Positions 18,692 through 27,944 of a DNA stretch of 64,000 bases are shown one piece after another; position 1 is the stretch's first letter, and every line of letters begins with the position of its first letter. Location: the NCBI RefSeq assembly GCF_014191715.1, contig NZ_JACHWY010000001.1:1302001-1366000 (forward strand), given 5' to 3'. Source of the stretch: Litorivivens lipolytica (lineage in GTDB: Bacteria; Pseudomonadota; Gammaproteobacteria; Pseudomonadales; Spongiibacteraceae). The notes beneath the pieces are model-generated. The model searched no databases. It was not told the origin of the DNA and worked only from the letters and a program-made list of their open reading frames with translations. Both the position numbers and the translations under genes were made by a program.

Positions 18692-20245
18692 ATGGAATTC
18701 AAGCACGTAAAAGCGCTAGGCTGGTGGAATGTCTATTTCGCAGCCAAGATCGCGCTCTACTTTCAGGATTTGGCCGGCTTTATTCTGATTGCCAACCTTG
18801 CCCTCGCCCTTTTCTTGCTGATAAAAACCCAATATGCGGGAGCCGCCAAGGCCCAACAGCTGGTCGGTGTCGTCGTCGCCATCGGCCTGATGTATTTTGA
18901 AAATCTTCTGCCTCCCTTCTTCCTGCCAGCGGAACAGGGTGGCGGTTTCATGACCTGGCTCGGCACGCTGGCCTGGCCGATGTTGCTCACAACCGGCCTA
19001 ATTGCGCTCGCCTATCAGTACTTTTTGCGCTTTATTGAACCCGGTGTTGTCGTCGCTTTTCTCGCGGTGTGCGTACTGGTAGACAAGACCAACATTCTCA
19101 ACATGCTAGGCGCAGATGACGCCAGTGTTCAGCAGGTAGCCGCCTCAAATGGCACAGAGCAACGCGCCATAGAACTGACGTCAGACCAAGCTCTGAATGC
19201 ATCACTGGCCGAGTTTTTCGATATGGAAAGCCAGCGACGCGAGCCGATTCAAAGTATCGCCGACGATGCTGACTTTGATATTTTAGTGTTAAGCGTCTGC
19301 TCCCTTGGCTGGGACGACCTGAACATGATTGGCCTATCGAACCACCCTCTCTTTGAGCAATTCGATATCGTCTTTGACCGCTTTAATGCCGCCACTTCCT
19401 ACAGCGGACCGGCGGTCATCCGTCTGCTCAATGCCAGCTGCGGACAAAAGCCGCACAGCGAGCTATTTAGCGACCGCTACCCCAAATGTCAGCTAGCCAC
19501 CCAACTCGCGCAGTTCGAACCCGTACTGATGATGAACCATGACGGTGCCTTTGATAACTTCCTCAGCTTCATCAATGACCAGTCAGGTTTTGACGCTGAA
19601 CTGGAACCCCACACGGATATCCGCATTGCCCAGAAGTCATTTGACGGGACGCCCATCTTTGATGATCTGGAAATTCTGATGCGCTGGCACCAACAACGCT
19701 CGCAGCGCGATCGCAATGAATTTGCGTTCTATAACACCGTCTCTCTCCACGACGGAAACCGGATCATCGGCCAGAAAGCGGTCGGCAACGAAAGCTATCG
19801 CCTGCGCGCTAGCGCCTTTCTGGACCAGCTCTCTCAATTCATCAAAACACTGGAAAACAGCGAGCAAAATACGCTCCTGCTGATTGTGCCGGAACACGGC
19901 GCCGGCCTGCGCGGCGACCGTATGCAGTTGCCGGGCATGCGCGAGATTCCGGCTCACAGCATCACCCATGTACCGGTAGCAGCCCGCCTGATTGGCGCAA
20001 AACGTCGCGGCCCTGTGGCCCGCGTGACCGCCCAGACCAGCCATCTGGCCCTGTCTGTACTGATCAACAATGTCATTCAGCAGCAGCCATTTCAGGCGGA
20101 GAGTTATACGCCGGCCTCTCTGGTCAGCAACCTTCCTCGCACACGTCGTGTTTCACAGAATGAAGGCAGCACAGTGATGGAGGTTGACGGCACTGACTAT
20201 GTGACGCTCGATGAGCGCACTTGGTCGGCTTATCCCGCCAACTAA
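18692..20245 (+). CDS. Second BcsG-type phosphoethanolamine transferase, tandem paralogue
   Basis: 517 residues, full length and clearly related to the preceding gene: both begin ...LGWWNVYF/LGWWNIYF and share CSL(S/G)WxDL, NAATSYSGPA, NTVSLH(G/D)GN and VPEHGAGL. Catalytic residues are kept: C203, Y237-S238, E401-H402. The start is the ATG at 18692, after AGGGG; an upstream TTG frame adds ten residues without a reason. The paralogues differ widely in their membrane region, so the duplication is not recent. It may act on the same cellulose with other timing or site choice, use another head group, or act on another glycan. It lies 11 bases before the next gene, so those two are one unit. Confidence 0.9.
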   Translation: MEFKHVKALGWWNVYFAAKIALYFQDLAGFILIANLALALFLLIKTQYAGAAKAQQLVGVVVAIGLMYFENLLPPFFLPAEQGGGFMTWLGTLAWPMLLTTGLIALAYQYFLRFIEPGVVVAFLAVCVLVDKTNILNMLGADDASVQQVAASNGTEQRAIELTSDQALNASLAEFFDMESQRREPIQSIADDADFDILVLSVCSLGWDDLNMIGLSNHPLFEQFDIVFDRFNAATSYSGPAVIRLLNASCGQKPHSELFSDRYPKCQLATQLAQFEPVLMMNHDGAFDNFLSFINDQSGFDAELEPHTDIRIAQKSFDGTPIFDDLEILMRWHQQRSQRDRNEFAFYNTVSLHDGNRIIGQKAVGNESYRLRASAFLDQLSQFIKTLENSEQNTLLLIVPEHGAGLRGDRMQLPGMREIPAHSITHVPVAARLIGAKRRGPVARVTAQTSHLALSVLINNVIQQQPFQAESYTPASLVSNLPRTRRVSQNEGSTVMEVDGTDYVTLDERTWSAYPAN

Positions 20246-20256
20246 ATTCCGAACTG

Positions 20257-21438
20257 ATGACAATACCTCACCTCAAGGCCCTGCCCGCCCTGTTCACCGC
20301 GTTGTGGACGGGTGCGGCAATGGCGCAAACAACCCTCGACACCCAATTGCTCGGCCTGGCTTCACAGACCGATGTTTCCTCGTTTCTATCAAACCCGGCC
20401 GCCGTGCATGCCAGCTCGCCCCGCTATCGCTTTGTGCTGAACTCGGCCGGCGGCGGTTACTTTAACGACCAACAGCGCCTGCTGGACGATTTTGAAGACG
20501 CCGAGGAAGAAGGCGAGAGACTGGAACGACTATCGCAGGAGCGATTGCTGTTCCCAACCGACTTTGAGCGGCAAATTGCAATTTTTGAGCGCATGGATGG
20601 CAAGCTGTTCACCTTGTCTGGCGGCAATATAAGCGCCGTGTCACTGCCCGTTGAACGCCTTGACCTGACACTGGTTAGTTCGGTTGTCAGCCGCCTTGCC
20701 ACAGCCTTCCGCTACGACCCGGAGGATGCCAACCGCCTGCGCACCGCTCCGATACTCGGCATTGCGCAACGCCCTGACCTTGAATCCCGAATCATTATTC
20801 AAGGCATCGCCATCAGCGATATTGGCATTAATCTCTCGCACAACTGGGAACGCTTTGAAAACACGCGGGTAGGCATCACGCTAAAATATCAGGGTGTTCG
20901 GCTACTCGACAAAGCCATTGAAATCGACGACTACGAGGAAATCACCCTCGACGAGTTCGAACGCAACATCGAAACCGAACACCATATCAACGCCGACGTC
21001 GGCATCTACAAACAATGGACGCGTTACTGGTACAGCTCACTGGTAGTCAAATCCTTGAATAGCAAGTCCTACACCAGCAAGGCAGGCACCGAATACCGCC
21101 AACACCCGGGTGTCGCAGTCGGTCTCGCGTACACCGGCGATCGCAGCCTCGGCTCACTGGACTGGGATATTGTGCCCAGCCAGCGCCGCTATGGCCTGCT
21201 GGACGATGAACAACGCGTGCGATTGAGTGGTCAGTATCGCCTCAATCGACGCTGGCACCTCAGTGCCGGCGTGGAAGCCATCATTGAAGGCCGCGACAGC
21301 GACTCCCTGTCGCTGGGCGCGGGCTATCACTGGGAAAATGGTGCCGCCATCAATATGGCCTTGATCTATGCCGACGAGCGCGAGTTTGGTGGTTCGATTC
21401 AAGTGCGCTTCCCCTTCTGGAAGCGCGACGACGCGTAA
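20257..21438 (+). CDS. Secreted outer-membrane-type protein resembling the TraF_2 family
   Basis: 393 residues. The ATG at 20257 opens a signal peptide (MTIPHLKALPALFTALWTGAAMAQ). The mature protein has a SNPAAVHA segment near its start, a charged helical insert (residues ~75-110, DDFEDAEEEGERLERL), and a second half of alternating hydrophobic/polar strands (GVAVGLAYTG, VRLSGQYRL, LSLGAGYHW, GGSIQVRFPFW) typical of outer-membrane barrels. The layout recalls plasmid_TraF/TraF_2 and FadL-like proteins; the family name is tentative. No other conjugation gene is nearby, so it is probably not a transfer protein. It starts 11 bases after the second bcsG and ends 3 bases from a convergent gene, so it likely serves the cellulose system. 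Confidence 0.6.
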   Translation: MTIPHLKALPALFTALWTGAAMAQTTLDTQLLGLASQTDVSSFLSNPAAVHASSPRYRFVLNSAGGGYFNDQQRLLDDFEDAEEEGERLERLSQERLLFPTDFERQIAIFERMDGKLFTLSGGNISAVSLPVERLDLTLVSSVVSRLATAFRYDPEDANRLRTAPILGIAQRPDLESRIIIQGIAISDIGINLSHNWERFENTRVGITLKYQGVRLLDKAIEIDDYEEITLDEFERNIETEHHINADVGIYKQWTRYWYSSLVVKSLNSKSYTSKAGTEYRQHPGVAVGLAYTGDRSLGSLDWDIVPSQRRYGLLDDEQRVRLSGQYRLNRRWHLSAGVEAIIEGRDSDSLSLGAGYHWENGAAINMALIYADEREFGGSIQVRFPFWKRDDA

Positions 21439-21441
21439 GAC

Positions 21442-23688
21442 TTAAAACTGCAGACTAAGATCGACGCCATAACTGCGCGGCTCACCAAAGGCGCCTACCC
21501 GAGTTGACCAGGGAAAGGCGCCGATAATGTCCAGCTGGTATTCCTCATCTCCCAGATTCTTGCCCCACAGGGATACGGCCATGGTGCCGCCAAAGGCCTC
21601 GAGATCTCGCAGCCCGAGTCTGGCATTCAATAAGCCATAGTCTGCAATTTCGGCGTCGGTGATGACACCGGAATCCGCTGCCGGCCACTGGCTGTCGCGC
21701 CAGGAATAATTGATATTGGCCAACAGGCTGACAGTGCCCCAGAGATAGGGTGTATAAGTTAGGTCAATTGTATAACTGGAATCCGGCGCGCTCGGCAGTG
21801 AATAACCTTCCGCGTCATTTGCGCCAGTGTTAGGGTTAATAACCTCCTCAACTTCGGTGTCGAGCACTGCGTAATTCAGGTTTAGCATCAGATCGTGCAA
21901 CAACATGGCGGTGATATCGGCTTCCAAGCCCTTGATCGATGCTTTACCCGCGTTGAACACCACCACATCTGCGGGATTACCTTGAGTCGCAAAGCTCAAC
22001 TGGATGTCTTCATAGTCGCTCTGAAAAAGCGCTGCGTTAAACCGAACCCGACGATCAAACCACTCTGACTTGATACCCAATTCCGTGTTGGCCACGGTCT
22101 CTTCACCAATGGGCGTCGTTAGACTCTGACGACTGACGCCTCGTCCGGTATAACCTCCCGTGCGATAACCCTCTACATATTTGACGTAGAGGTTGAGGTG
22201 ATCGCGCGCATCCCAGGCCACGGTAAAGGCCGGGCTGGTATTGGAATACTCGGATTCAGTTTCAACGCTCTCAAAATCTTCGCCGCCAAATACCACGCCC
22301 CAGAAACCATTCTGGCGATCACCATTTACATAGCGCGTGTCCTCGGTTTTACGCAACCCAAGTGTGAAATGCCAGCGATTATCGAGCCAGACAGGACTGT
22401 AGGTCAGCTGACCGAAAATAGCCGAGGCTTCATTTTCCGCTCGGGTCGTTCGCGTCTGTAACTCTTCTTCCACCGGCTCGGCAAATGCTGATATTGGTAG
22501 CGGCAAGGGTCCGCTGAAGGTTTCGGCTGCCAAGGCTATAAAATCCGTGGTGAACTCCCTGCCCGCCTCTTCAAAGTAATACAGCCCCGCGACAAAAGAG
22601 AGCTGTTGATCCCACGCTGTACCGGTGATCTGAAACTCCTGACTGAACTGGCGATGCGAGGTTTCGAAAGGATCGTTGGCAAACAGGCGGTCTGTGTTCG
22701 GGTTGGCGCCGTAATCCTGATAAATCCATTCGTCCATTTCCCGATAGCCGGTCAACGACTTTAACTGCAGTGTCTCGCTAAAATCCCAGTTCACAATCAA
22801 ACTTTGACCTTTGACCCGAAGACCACTGTCGTCAATCGGTTTGCGTGGTTTGACCGCATCAATGAAATCTTCAGACCACGTTACATCTTCAAAGCCCGCA
22901 TTGGGACGACCGATGGTCTGGTAGTAAAAGGTTCCGATATCGTTGTCGGTATAATCGTAGGCGTAATCGACGGTCACCGTATCTGACAGATCGTATCGCA
23001 ACGCCAGTCGAGCGCCCTGCTTGCGCTCATCACCAAAATCCGGTCCTTCACCGAGATTTTCCACCCAGCCGTCGCGCTCGCTGTAGACATAACCCAATTT
23101 CGCACTCAAGCCAGCGATTTCCGGCAAATCAATATCGGTCTTTACTTCGCGACGCTCGTAGTTGCCGTAGGTAAAACTCTGCTTCCAGCCAAAATCGCCA
23201 CTGGGCGCACGCGGAATAATATTGATCGCTCCGCCCGTCGCATTGCGCCCATAAAGCGTCCCTTGCGGCCCGCGCAGAACTTCAATACGTGCCGGATCAA
23301 CGATCTTGTTGGCGAGCCCGGACGAGCGCGATACATACACCCCATCGATATACACACCCACCGCAGGATCCTGCGTGATTTGTACATCGTTATTTCCGAT
23401 TCCGCGAATAAACACCCGCAGCGAGGACTGGGAATTGGGAAACTGCCGCATGGCCATATTCGGCACACTGAACTGAATATCCGCCAGATTACTGATACCC
23501 AGCTTTTCGATGTCTTCACTGTTAAAGGCCGACAGGGAAATGGGCGTATCTTGCAGCGAGGCTTCCTTTTTCTCGGCCGTGACCAGCACTTCCTCCAAAG
23601 CCGGTGCACTGCCCTGAGCCTGACTCTCCCCATGACACAAGGCGGCCCAACCAAAAATGGCAAACACTCCCAGCGTACTACGTTTCAT
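21442..23688 (-). CDS. TonB-dependent outer-membrane receptor
   Basis: 748 residues. Start ATG at 23688-23686, with GAGGT 8 bases upstream, opens a signal peptide (MKRSTLGVFAIFGWAALCHGESQAQG). A TonB box-like LEEVLVTAEKK is followed by the plug domain (RVFIRGIG, DPAVGVYIDGVYVSR, EVLRGPQGTLYGRNATGGAINII) and a 22-strand barrel ending in the classic Phe (YGVDLSLQF). This is the FecA/CirA-like group common in sphingomonads and marine gammaproteobacteria for aromatic, terpenoid or steroid uptake. It is last gene of a three-gene operon with another receptor and a flavin dehydrogenase, so its ligand is probably the substrate of that enzyme. Confidence 0.93.
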   Translation of the reverse strand: MKRSTLGVFAIFGWAALCHGESQAQGSAPALEEVLVTAEKKEASLQDTPISLSAFNSEDIEKLGISNLADIQFSVPNMAMRQFPNSQSSLRVFIRGIGNNDVQITQDPAVGVYIDGVYVSRSSGLANKIVDPARIEVLRGPQGTLYGRNATGGAINIIPRAPSGDFGWKQSFTYGNYERREVKTDIDLPEIAGLSAKLGYVYSERDGWVENLGEGPDFGDERKQGARLALRYDLSDTVTVDYAYDYTDNDIGTFYYQTIGRPNAGFEDVTWSEDFIDAVKPRKPIDDSGLRVKGQSLIVNWDFSETLQLKSLTGYREMDEWIYQDYGANPNTDRLFANDPFETSHRQFSQEFQITGTAWDQQLSFVAGLYYFEEAGREFTTDFIALAAETFSGPLPLPISAFAEPVEEELQTRTTRAENEASAIFGQLTYSPVWLDNRWHFTLGLRKTEDTRYVNGDRQNGFWGVVFGGEDFESVETESEYSNTSPAFTVAWDARDHLNLYVKYVEGYRTGGYTGRGVSRQSLTTPIGEETVANTELGIKSEWFDRRVRFNAALFQSDYEDIQLSFATQGNPADVVVFNAGKASIKGLEADITAMLLHDLMLNLNYAVLDTEVEEVINPNTGANDAEGYSLPSAPDSSYTIDLTYTPYLWGTVSLLANINYSWRDSQWPAADSGVITDAEIADYGLLNARLGLRDLEAFGGTMAVSLWGKNLGDEEYQLDIIGAFPWSTRVGAFGEPRSYGVDLSLQF

Positions 23689-23704
23689 TGTTATTACCTC
23701 GACT

Positions 23705-26296
23705 TCAATAAACCCATCGCACATCGACCCCGTAGCTGCGCGGCGGTGCCAGTGAACCGGTATTGGTGCCAATGGAATCTCCCACACCACCGGAATTACT
23801 TAGATAACGCTCGTCAAAGGCGTTATTAACATACAGAGTTACGGCGGTACTGCCCTCAGGGTTTTCCCACCCCAGGCGCATATCGACCACGGTGAATGGC
23901 TCGTCACCACTGGCAAGCGGGTCACGTCGATAGGCGTCATAGGCCGTATTATCGATACCAAAATAACGCTCACTCCGATAGCGCACATCCAGCCGCGGCG
24001 TAATTCGACCTACGCCAGTCTCGGCGGTGTACTGGATGCCGATCGATGCGTTGTCCTGGGGTGATACCTGAAACGGTTCGTCAGAGCGATCGTTCAACAC
24101 GACGCCCTGACCGATGGCCTGAGTAAACAGGTCGGCATCCTTGTAATCTTCATAGGAATAGTTGTTATTACTGTAGGCAAAATTGATGTTCAGCGAAGGC
24201 ACGGGTATCCACTGCACCTCAATTTCTCCACCGACAATACTAGAGGCCCCGGCGTTTTGGAAAATGACCGCATTGTTGCCTGCCGAGTCCTGTTTTACCT
24301 GAATTAGCTGCATCTCATCAAAATCCATGGAGTACGCAGCAAGGTTGACGCGCAATGACCGGTTGAGCGCTTCCAGCTTCAAGCCTAGTTCGCGATTTTC
24401 AACGGTTTCCGGTTCGACGCGTTCCAGCCCATCAATACCACGCGGTTCGAAGAATCCGGATTTAAATCCAAAACTCCAGGTGAGGTAAAACAATCCCGAG
24501 TCCAGCCCTGCGCTGTCCAGCAAACCATCGCTAAAACTGTAGGAAAGGGAGCCCATCGGCGTGGTTTTGGAAAAGGTTTCAGAGCGCTCGTAATAGCGAG
24601 GGTTGGCAAGATCAAAGGGATAATCGGGCAAGCCGTCGCCATTGGTATCAGGAAACAACGAATTGGCGATAGTGACAGGATCACCCAAGCCTGGAATACC
24701 GGCCCACGTTCCATTAAAGGGATTGAAACCACCCGCGCCGGGCCCAAAAAACCCACTTGTGGCCAAGCGCTGGGAAACCGCGTCGACATCCGACTGGTAG
24801 ACCGTCAGATCGGAAGAACGCTTTTCCGAGGTATAACGGACACCGGCCGTGACCTCCCACAAGTCGGTAAGGTGCCAGGAGGCCTGCCCAAACGCCGCAA
24901 AGGTGATATTTTCCAGCCCGAATTGGGAATAGGAAATGGGAGTTAGTGTTCCGACCATCGGCGTCGTCCCCGCCGGATTCGTCGTTGGACCAGGTGCCTG
25001 TGAGGTGGCCAGTTTGCTAAGATTTTCAAGATCCAGCCCCGCAAGCGCGGTAAACAGAGAAAAGGGTTCTTCATTTGTTTCCCGCATTCCAAACAGGCCC
25101 AGCGTGTAAGAAAGGTTCTCAGACTGGGTAGAACCGTTGAACTGCAGCTCCAGGCTTAGTGAATCGCGCTGACTCTTCTGGTCAGGATCGAGAAACGAGA
25201 CACCGTAGGACTCACTATACTTTGCCGGACCGCCGTCGTTATCGCCCAGCCACTGAGGTCCTTTTTCCGCACCACGTAAGCCCATCACTGCCTTGATCGT
25301 GTGGTACTCGCTTAACTCCCACTGCAGAGTGCCCGCCACCACTGCCGACTCCAGATCGCGCTTCATATAGGGATTAGGACCGATCCGCGTATTGAAATCA
25401 CCCTGCACCTCTCGGGAGTTTGATTCACAGTTTTCTTTAAACGCTCGCGGGTTTTGTGGGTCCGTATCCCCCGCCCACATAATATAAAGCCCCCGCATAA
25501 ACAGAGAGTTTTCGTTAATCACATTACAGTGATCCGTCGCAATCTGCTCGTTCACGCGGCCATAATAGGCAAAGGCATCTAGACTCATGGTGGAGCTGAT
25601 ATCCCAGCGCAACTGGGTGATCAGCGATTGACGATCGTTGTCACCGCCGCGCGTTGTTCCCACCAGCTCATCTTCAATATAGCCGTCATCCTTGATCGTA
25701 TTGGCCGCGATCTTCATAAACAAGTGGTCGGTAATCGGAAAGTTGATACTGGCTTTAGCGCGGCGCAAACCTCGATTTCCCATGCCAACGTCCAGATATC
25801 CTTCAACGGTGTCAGAGGGCTTTAGCAGAGACATAACCATGGCGCCGCCGGTCGTATTCTTACCAAACAGGGTTCCTTGCGGCCCGCGCAACACCTGAAT
25901 ACTCGACACGTCTACGGTATCCAGAAGTTGGCCGTCAGCACGCGGTAAAAACAGATCATCGAGATAGACACCGACCGCTGGGTCGACCCGGGCAAAACCT
26001 GTGCGCTCTCCAACCCCACGAATAAAAATAGCGCTCGAGCGATTCTTCATAACCTCCAGACTGGGGACCACCTTGGCGAGATCCTGCACATTACCCAGAC
26101 CTCGCTCGCGCAAATCATCACCAGACAAAGCACTGACCGCAATCGGTGTTTCCTGAATATTTTCAGCCCGCCGCCTAGCGGTAACAATAACCTCTTCCAG
26201 GGCCGTACCTTGGCGTTCTGCTGCGATTGCTGGCAACGACGCGGGAAGTCCAAGGAGAGTTACTACGAGTAACCAGCGAGCACCTGCTTTTATCAT
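23705..26296 (-). CDS. TonB-dependent outer-membrane receptor (second)
   Basis: 863 residues. Signal peptide MIKAGARWLLVVTLLGLPASLPAIAAE, a TonB box region (LEEVIVTARRR), plug motifs FIRGVG, DPAVGVYLDD and QVLRGPQGTLFGKNTTGGAM, then a large barrel with long extracellular loops (one rich in Gly/Pro around residues 505-560) ending YGVDVRWVY. It lies 32 bases after the flavin dehydrogenase and 16 bases before the other receptor, so all three are co-transcribed from the promoter near 27.8 kb. The two receptors share the plug pattern but differ strongly in the barrel, suggesting two related ligands or a receptor pair. Confidence 0.93.
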   Translation of the reverse strand: MIKAGARWLLVVTLLGLPASLPAIAAERQGTALEEVIVTARRRAENIQETPIAVSALSGDDLRERGLGNVQDLAKVVPSLEVMKNRSSAIFIRGVGERTGFARVDPAVGVYLDDLFLPRADGQLLDTVDVSSIQVLRGPQGTLFGKNTTGGAMVMSLLKPSDTVEGYLDVGMGNRGLRRAKASINFPITDHLFMKIAANTIKDDGYIEDELVGTTRGGDNDRQSLITQLRWDISSTMSLDAFAYYGRVNEQIATDHCNVINENSLFMRGLYIMWAGDTDPQNPRAFKENCESNSREVQGDFNTRIGPNPYMKRDLESAVVAGTLQWELSEYHTIKAVMGLRGAEKGPQWLGDNDGGPAKYSESYGVSFLDPDQKSQRDSLSLELQFNGSTQSENLSYTLGLFGMRETNEEPFSLFTALAGLDLENLSKLATSQAPGPTTNPAGTTPMVGTLTPISYSQFGLENITFAAFGQASWHLTDLWEVTAGVRYTSEKRSSDLTVYQSDVDAVSQRLATSGFFGPGAGGFNPFNGTWAGIPGLGDPVTIANSLFPDTNGDGLPDYPFDLANPRYYERSETFSKTTPMGSLSYSFSDGLLDSAGLDSGLFYLTWSFGFKSGFFEPRGIDGLERVEPETVENRELGLKLEALNRSLRVNLAAYSMDFDEMQLIQVKQDSAGNNAVIFQNAGASSIVGGEIEVQWIPVPSLNINFAYSNNNYSYEDYKDADLFTQAIGQGVVLNDRSDEPFQVSPQDNASIGIQYTAETGVGRITPRLDVRYRSERYFGIDNTAYDAYRRDPLASGDEPFTVVDMRLGWENPEGSTAVTLYVNNAFDERYLSNSGGVGDSIGTNTGSLAPPRSYGVDVRWVY

Positions 26297-26328
26297 TATC
26301 CTAGCCCCTGTTTGCGGATTTTCTGTTC

Positions 26329-27771
26329 TCAGTTTGCAGCCGCCTGCCGACCTGCCAAACGCCCGAAAAAGGTAACATCGGCAACCGACATGCCACTGGC
26401 ATAACCGGCAGACGTTCTGGGAATACCGGCAACAGTGCGACCAGCTCCGTACAAACCTGAAATCTCACTGCCATCCGGGCGCAGCACTTCGCCGGTGGGT
26501 CGAACCTCCAGCCCACCCAGGGTAAATACCGGTGGCCGTATCTGGTCGAGCGCGTAGCTGACAAGAGCAAAAGGAGCGCAGTCGAGTGGCATTAACCAGT
26601 CTTTGGCCTTATGAAAAAGAGGGTCTTCGCCTTTTGCAGCATGGCGGTTATAAAACTCGACTGTATGCTGCAGCGCCCCCTCCGGAAAACCCGCTTCCGA
26701 CTCGACTTCCGCGACACTCTCGCCGACGGCCACAATATCCACCTCTAGATAGGCAGGGCGCTCAAAGTGGCGATTGTCGATAAACATATAAACCCGGCCA
26801 CCCGTCTGCTGTACCGCATAGTGGCCCAGCCGGGCGAGGTACACATCCTCATTCACAAAGCGCTGGCCCTGTTCATTCACGAAGATGCCGTAGGTCAGCT
26901 GCGGCGGCGGATAATGAGCAATGCCGACAAAGGCCTCGCCCATATTAATCACGTTGCCACCGGCAGCCTGACCCAGACGAATGCCATCGCCCCGATCACC
27001 GGGGTTGCCGTGCCGGGTCGCAATTGAATCGAGATCTGGCAGGTACTTCCGGGTCATGGTCTCGTTCATGATAAAACCGCCGGTACAAAGCACGACGCCC
27101 CGTGTGGCTGCAATCGACACATCGCGGTTGTCGATGCGGGCAATGGCCCCAACCACGCGCCCCTGGTCATCCTGCACCAGAGCAGTCAAACGGGCATCGC
27201 AGCGGATATCAGCACCAGACTCTCGAACACGCTCCATCAGGTGTCCCATAAACACCAGTCCGCCGCTGTGATCGGCATCGGCCGGCAAATGTCCGCGCGG
27301 CGCTGCCGCAGCGGTCTCCGTAAAAGGCCAGGCCCGCTCATTACCGGTGTACTGCAGCGAATCGCCGGTCATAGCCACCACATCCCGGCCGCTGAAGAAG
27401 CCTCGTTTATAGGGCACGCCAAGGCTTTCTGCCCAGTCGAAATGCTCGACAGCACCTTCGCAGAATAGTTTGAGACGCTCTTCGTCGCAGTTATCACCGA
27501 AGCAGGCTTTTAAATAGCGGTAAAAGTTGTCGACCGAATCCTCAATACCCAAATCATGCTGCAAGGCCGTGCCACCGCCGAGGTACATCTCGCAGGCAGA
27601 CATCTGGGTAGACCCGCCACCGCCACTGGAAGATTCCAGCACCATCACCTCGGCACCGGCCCGGCGAGCCTCCAATGCCGCGCTGGCACCGGCGCCACCA
27701 AAACCCGCAACCAGCACATCCGTTGCCAGGTCAAATTCGGGGATATCCCGCAGGGGGACAATATCGCTCAC
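26329..27771 (-). CDS. FAD-dependent dehydrogenase of the fumarate reductase/ketosteroid dehydrogenase family
   Basis: 480 residues. N-terminal dinucleotide fold VLVAGFGGAGASAALEARRAGAEVMVLES, and a C-terminal FAD-binding block GLYGAGRTVAGIPRTSAGYASGMSVADVTFFGRLAG, the pattern of the FAD_binding_2 family (flavocytochrome c fumarate reductase, 3-ketosteroid delta-1- and delta-4-dehydrogenases). The start is GTG at 27771, with GAGG 5 bases upstream. No signal peptide, so cytoplasmic, unlike flavocytochrome c. With receptors, P450 and SDRs nearby, a desaturase of a cyclic ketone is the best guess, but the substrate cannot be read from sequence. An operator-like palindrome lies 64 bases upstream. 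Confidence 0.85.
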   Translation of the reverse strand: MSDIVPLRDIPEFDLATDVLVAGFGGAGASAALEARRAGAEVMVLESSSGGGGSTQMSACEMYLGGGTALQHDLGIEDSVDNFYRYLKACFGDNCDEERLKLFCEGAVEHFDWAESLGVPYKRGFFSGRDVVAMTGDSLQYTGNERAWPFTETAAAAPRGHLPADADHSGGLVFMGHLMERVRESGADIRCDARLTALVQDDQGRVVGAIARIDNRDVSIAATRGVVLCTGGFIMNETMTRKYLPDLDSIATRHGNPGDRGDGIRLGQAAGGNVINMGEAFVGIAHYPPPQLTYGIFVNEQGQRFVNEDVYLARLGHYAVQQTGGRVYMFIDNRHFERPAYLEVDIVAVGESVAEVESEAGFPEGALQHTVEFYNRHAAKGEDPLFHKAKDWLMPLDCAPFALVSYALDQIRPPVFTLGGLEVRPTGEVLRPDGSEISGLYGAGRTVAGIPRTSAGYASGMSVADVTFFGRLAGRQAAAN

Positions 27772-27833
27772 AATCGCCTCACTTTTATCGTTATATCCGC
27801 AATCACGCAGAAGAGGGTCTATCTATACCACTA

Positions 27834-27855
27834 AAACATTTCCAGTGAAATGTTT
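27834..27855. promoter_or_regulatory. Operator-like palindrome, copy 1
   Basis: AAACATTT-N6-AAATGTTT, a perfect inverted repeat with spacer CCAGTG, about 64 bases upstream of the flavin dehydrogenase start and in its promoter region. The same half-sites and spacing recur at 29306-29325. Length and symmetry fit a TetR-type dimer. Confidence 0.7.
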
Positions 27856-27910
27856 CAAGGCAAGCCAAATGAGTGAGACTGAAGAAGAGTATGCAAAGGA
27901 AAGGGGGGCA

Positions 27911-27934
27911 GCCCCATCGCCAGCGCGACGGGGC
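27911..27934 (-). terminator. Probable terminator hairpin after the P450 gene
   Basis: On the minus strand GCCCCGTCGC and GCGATGGGGC pair (one G-U) around GCTG, 10 bases after the P450 stop. The tail is C- and T-rich rather than a pure T-run, so efficiency is uncertain. Confidence 0.5.
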
Positions 27935-27944
27935 CACAGAGATA

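Noticed and set aside
20257-21438. Evidence of a conjugative element (TraF-like gene)
   Set aside because: No other transfer, relaxase or integrase gene nearby; the gene sits in the cellulose locus with matching spacing.
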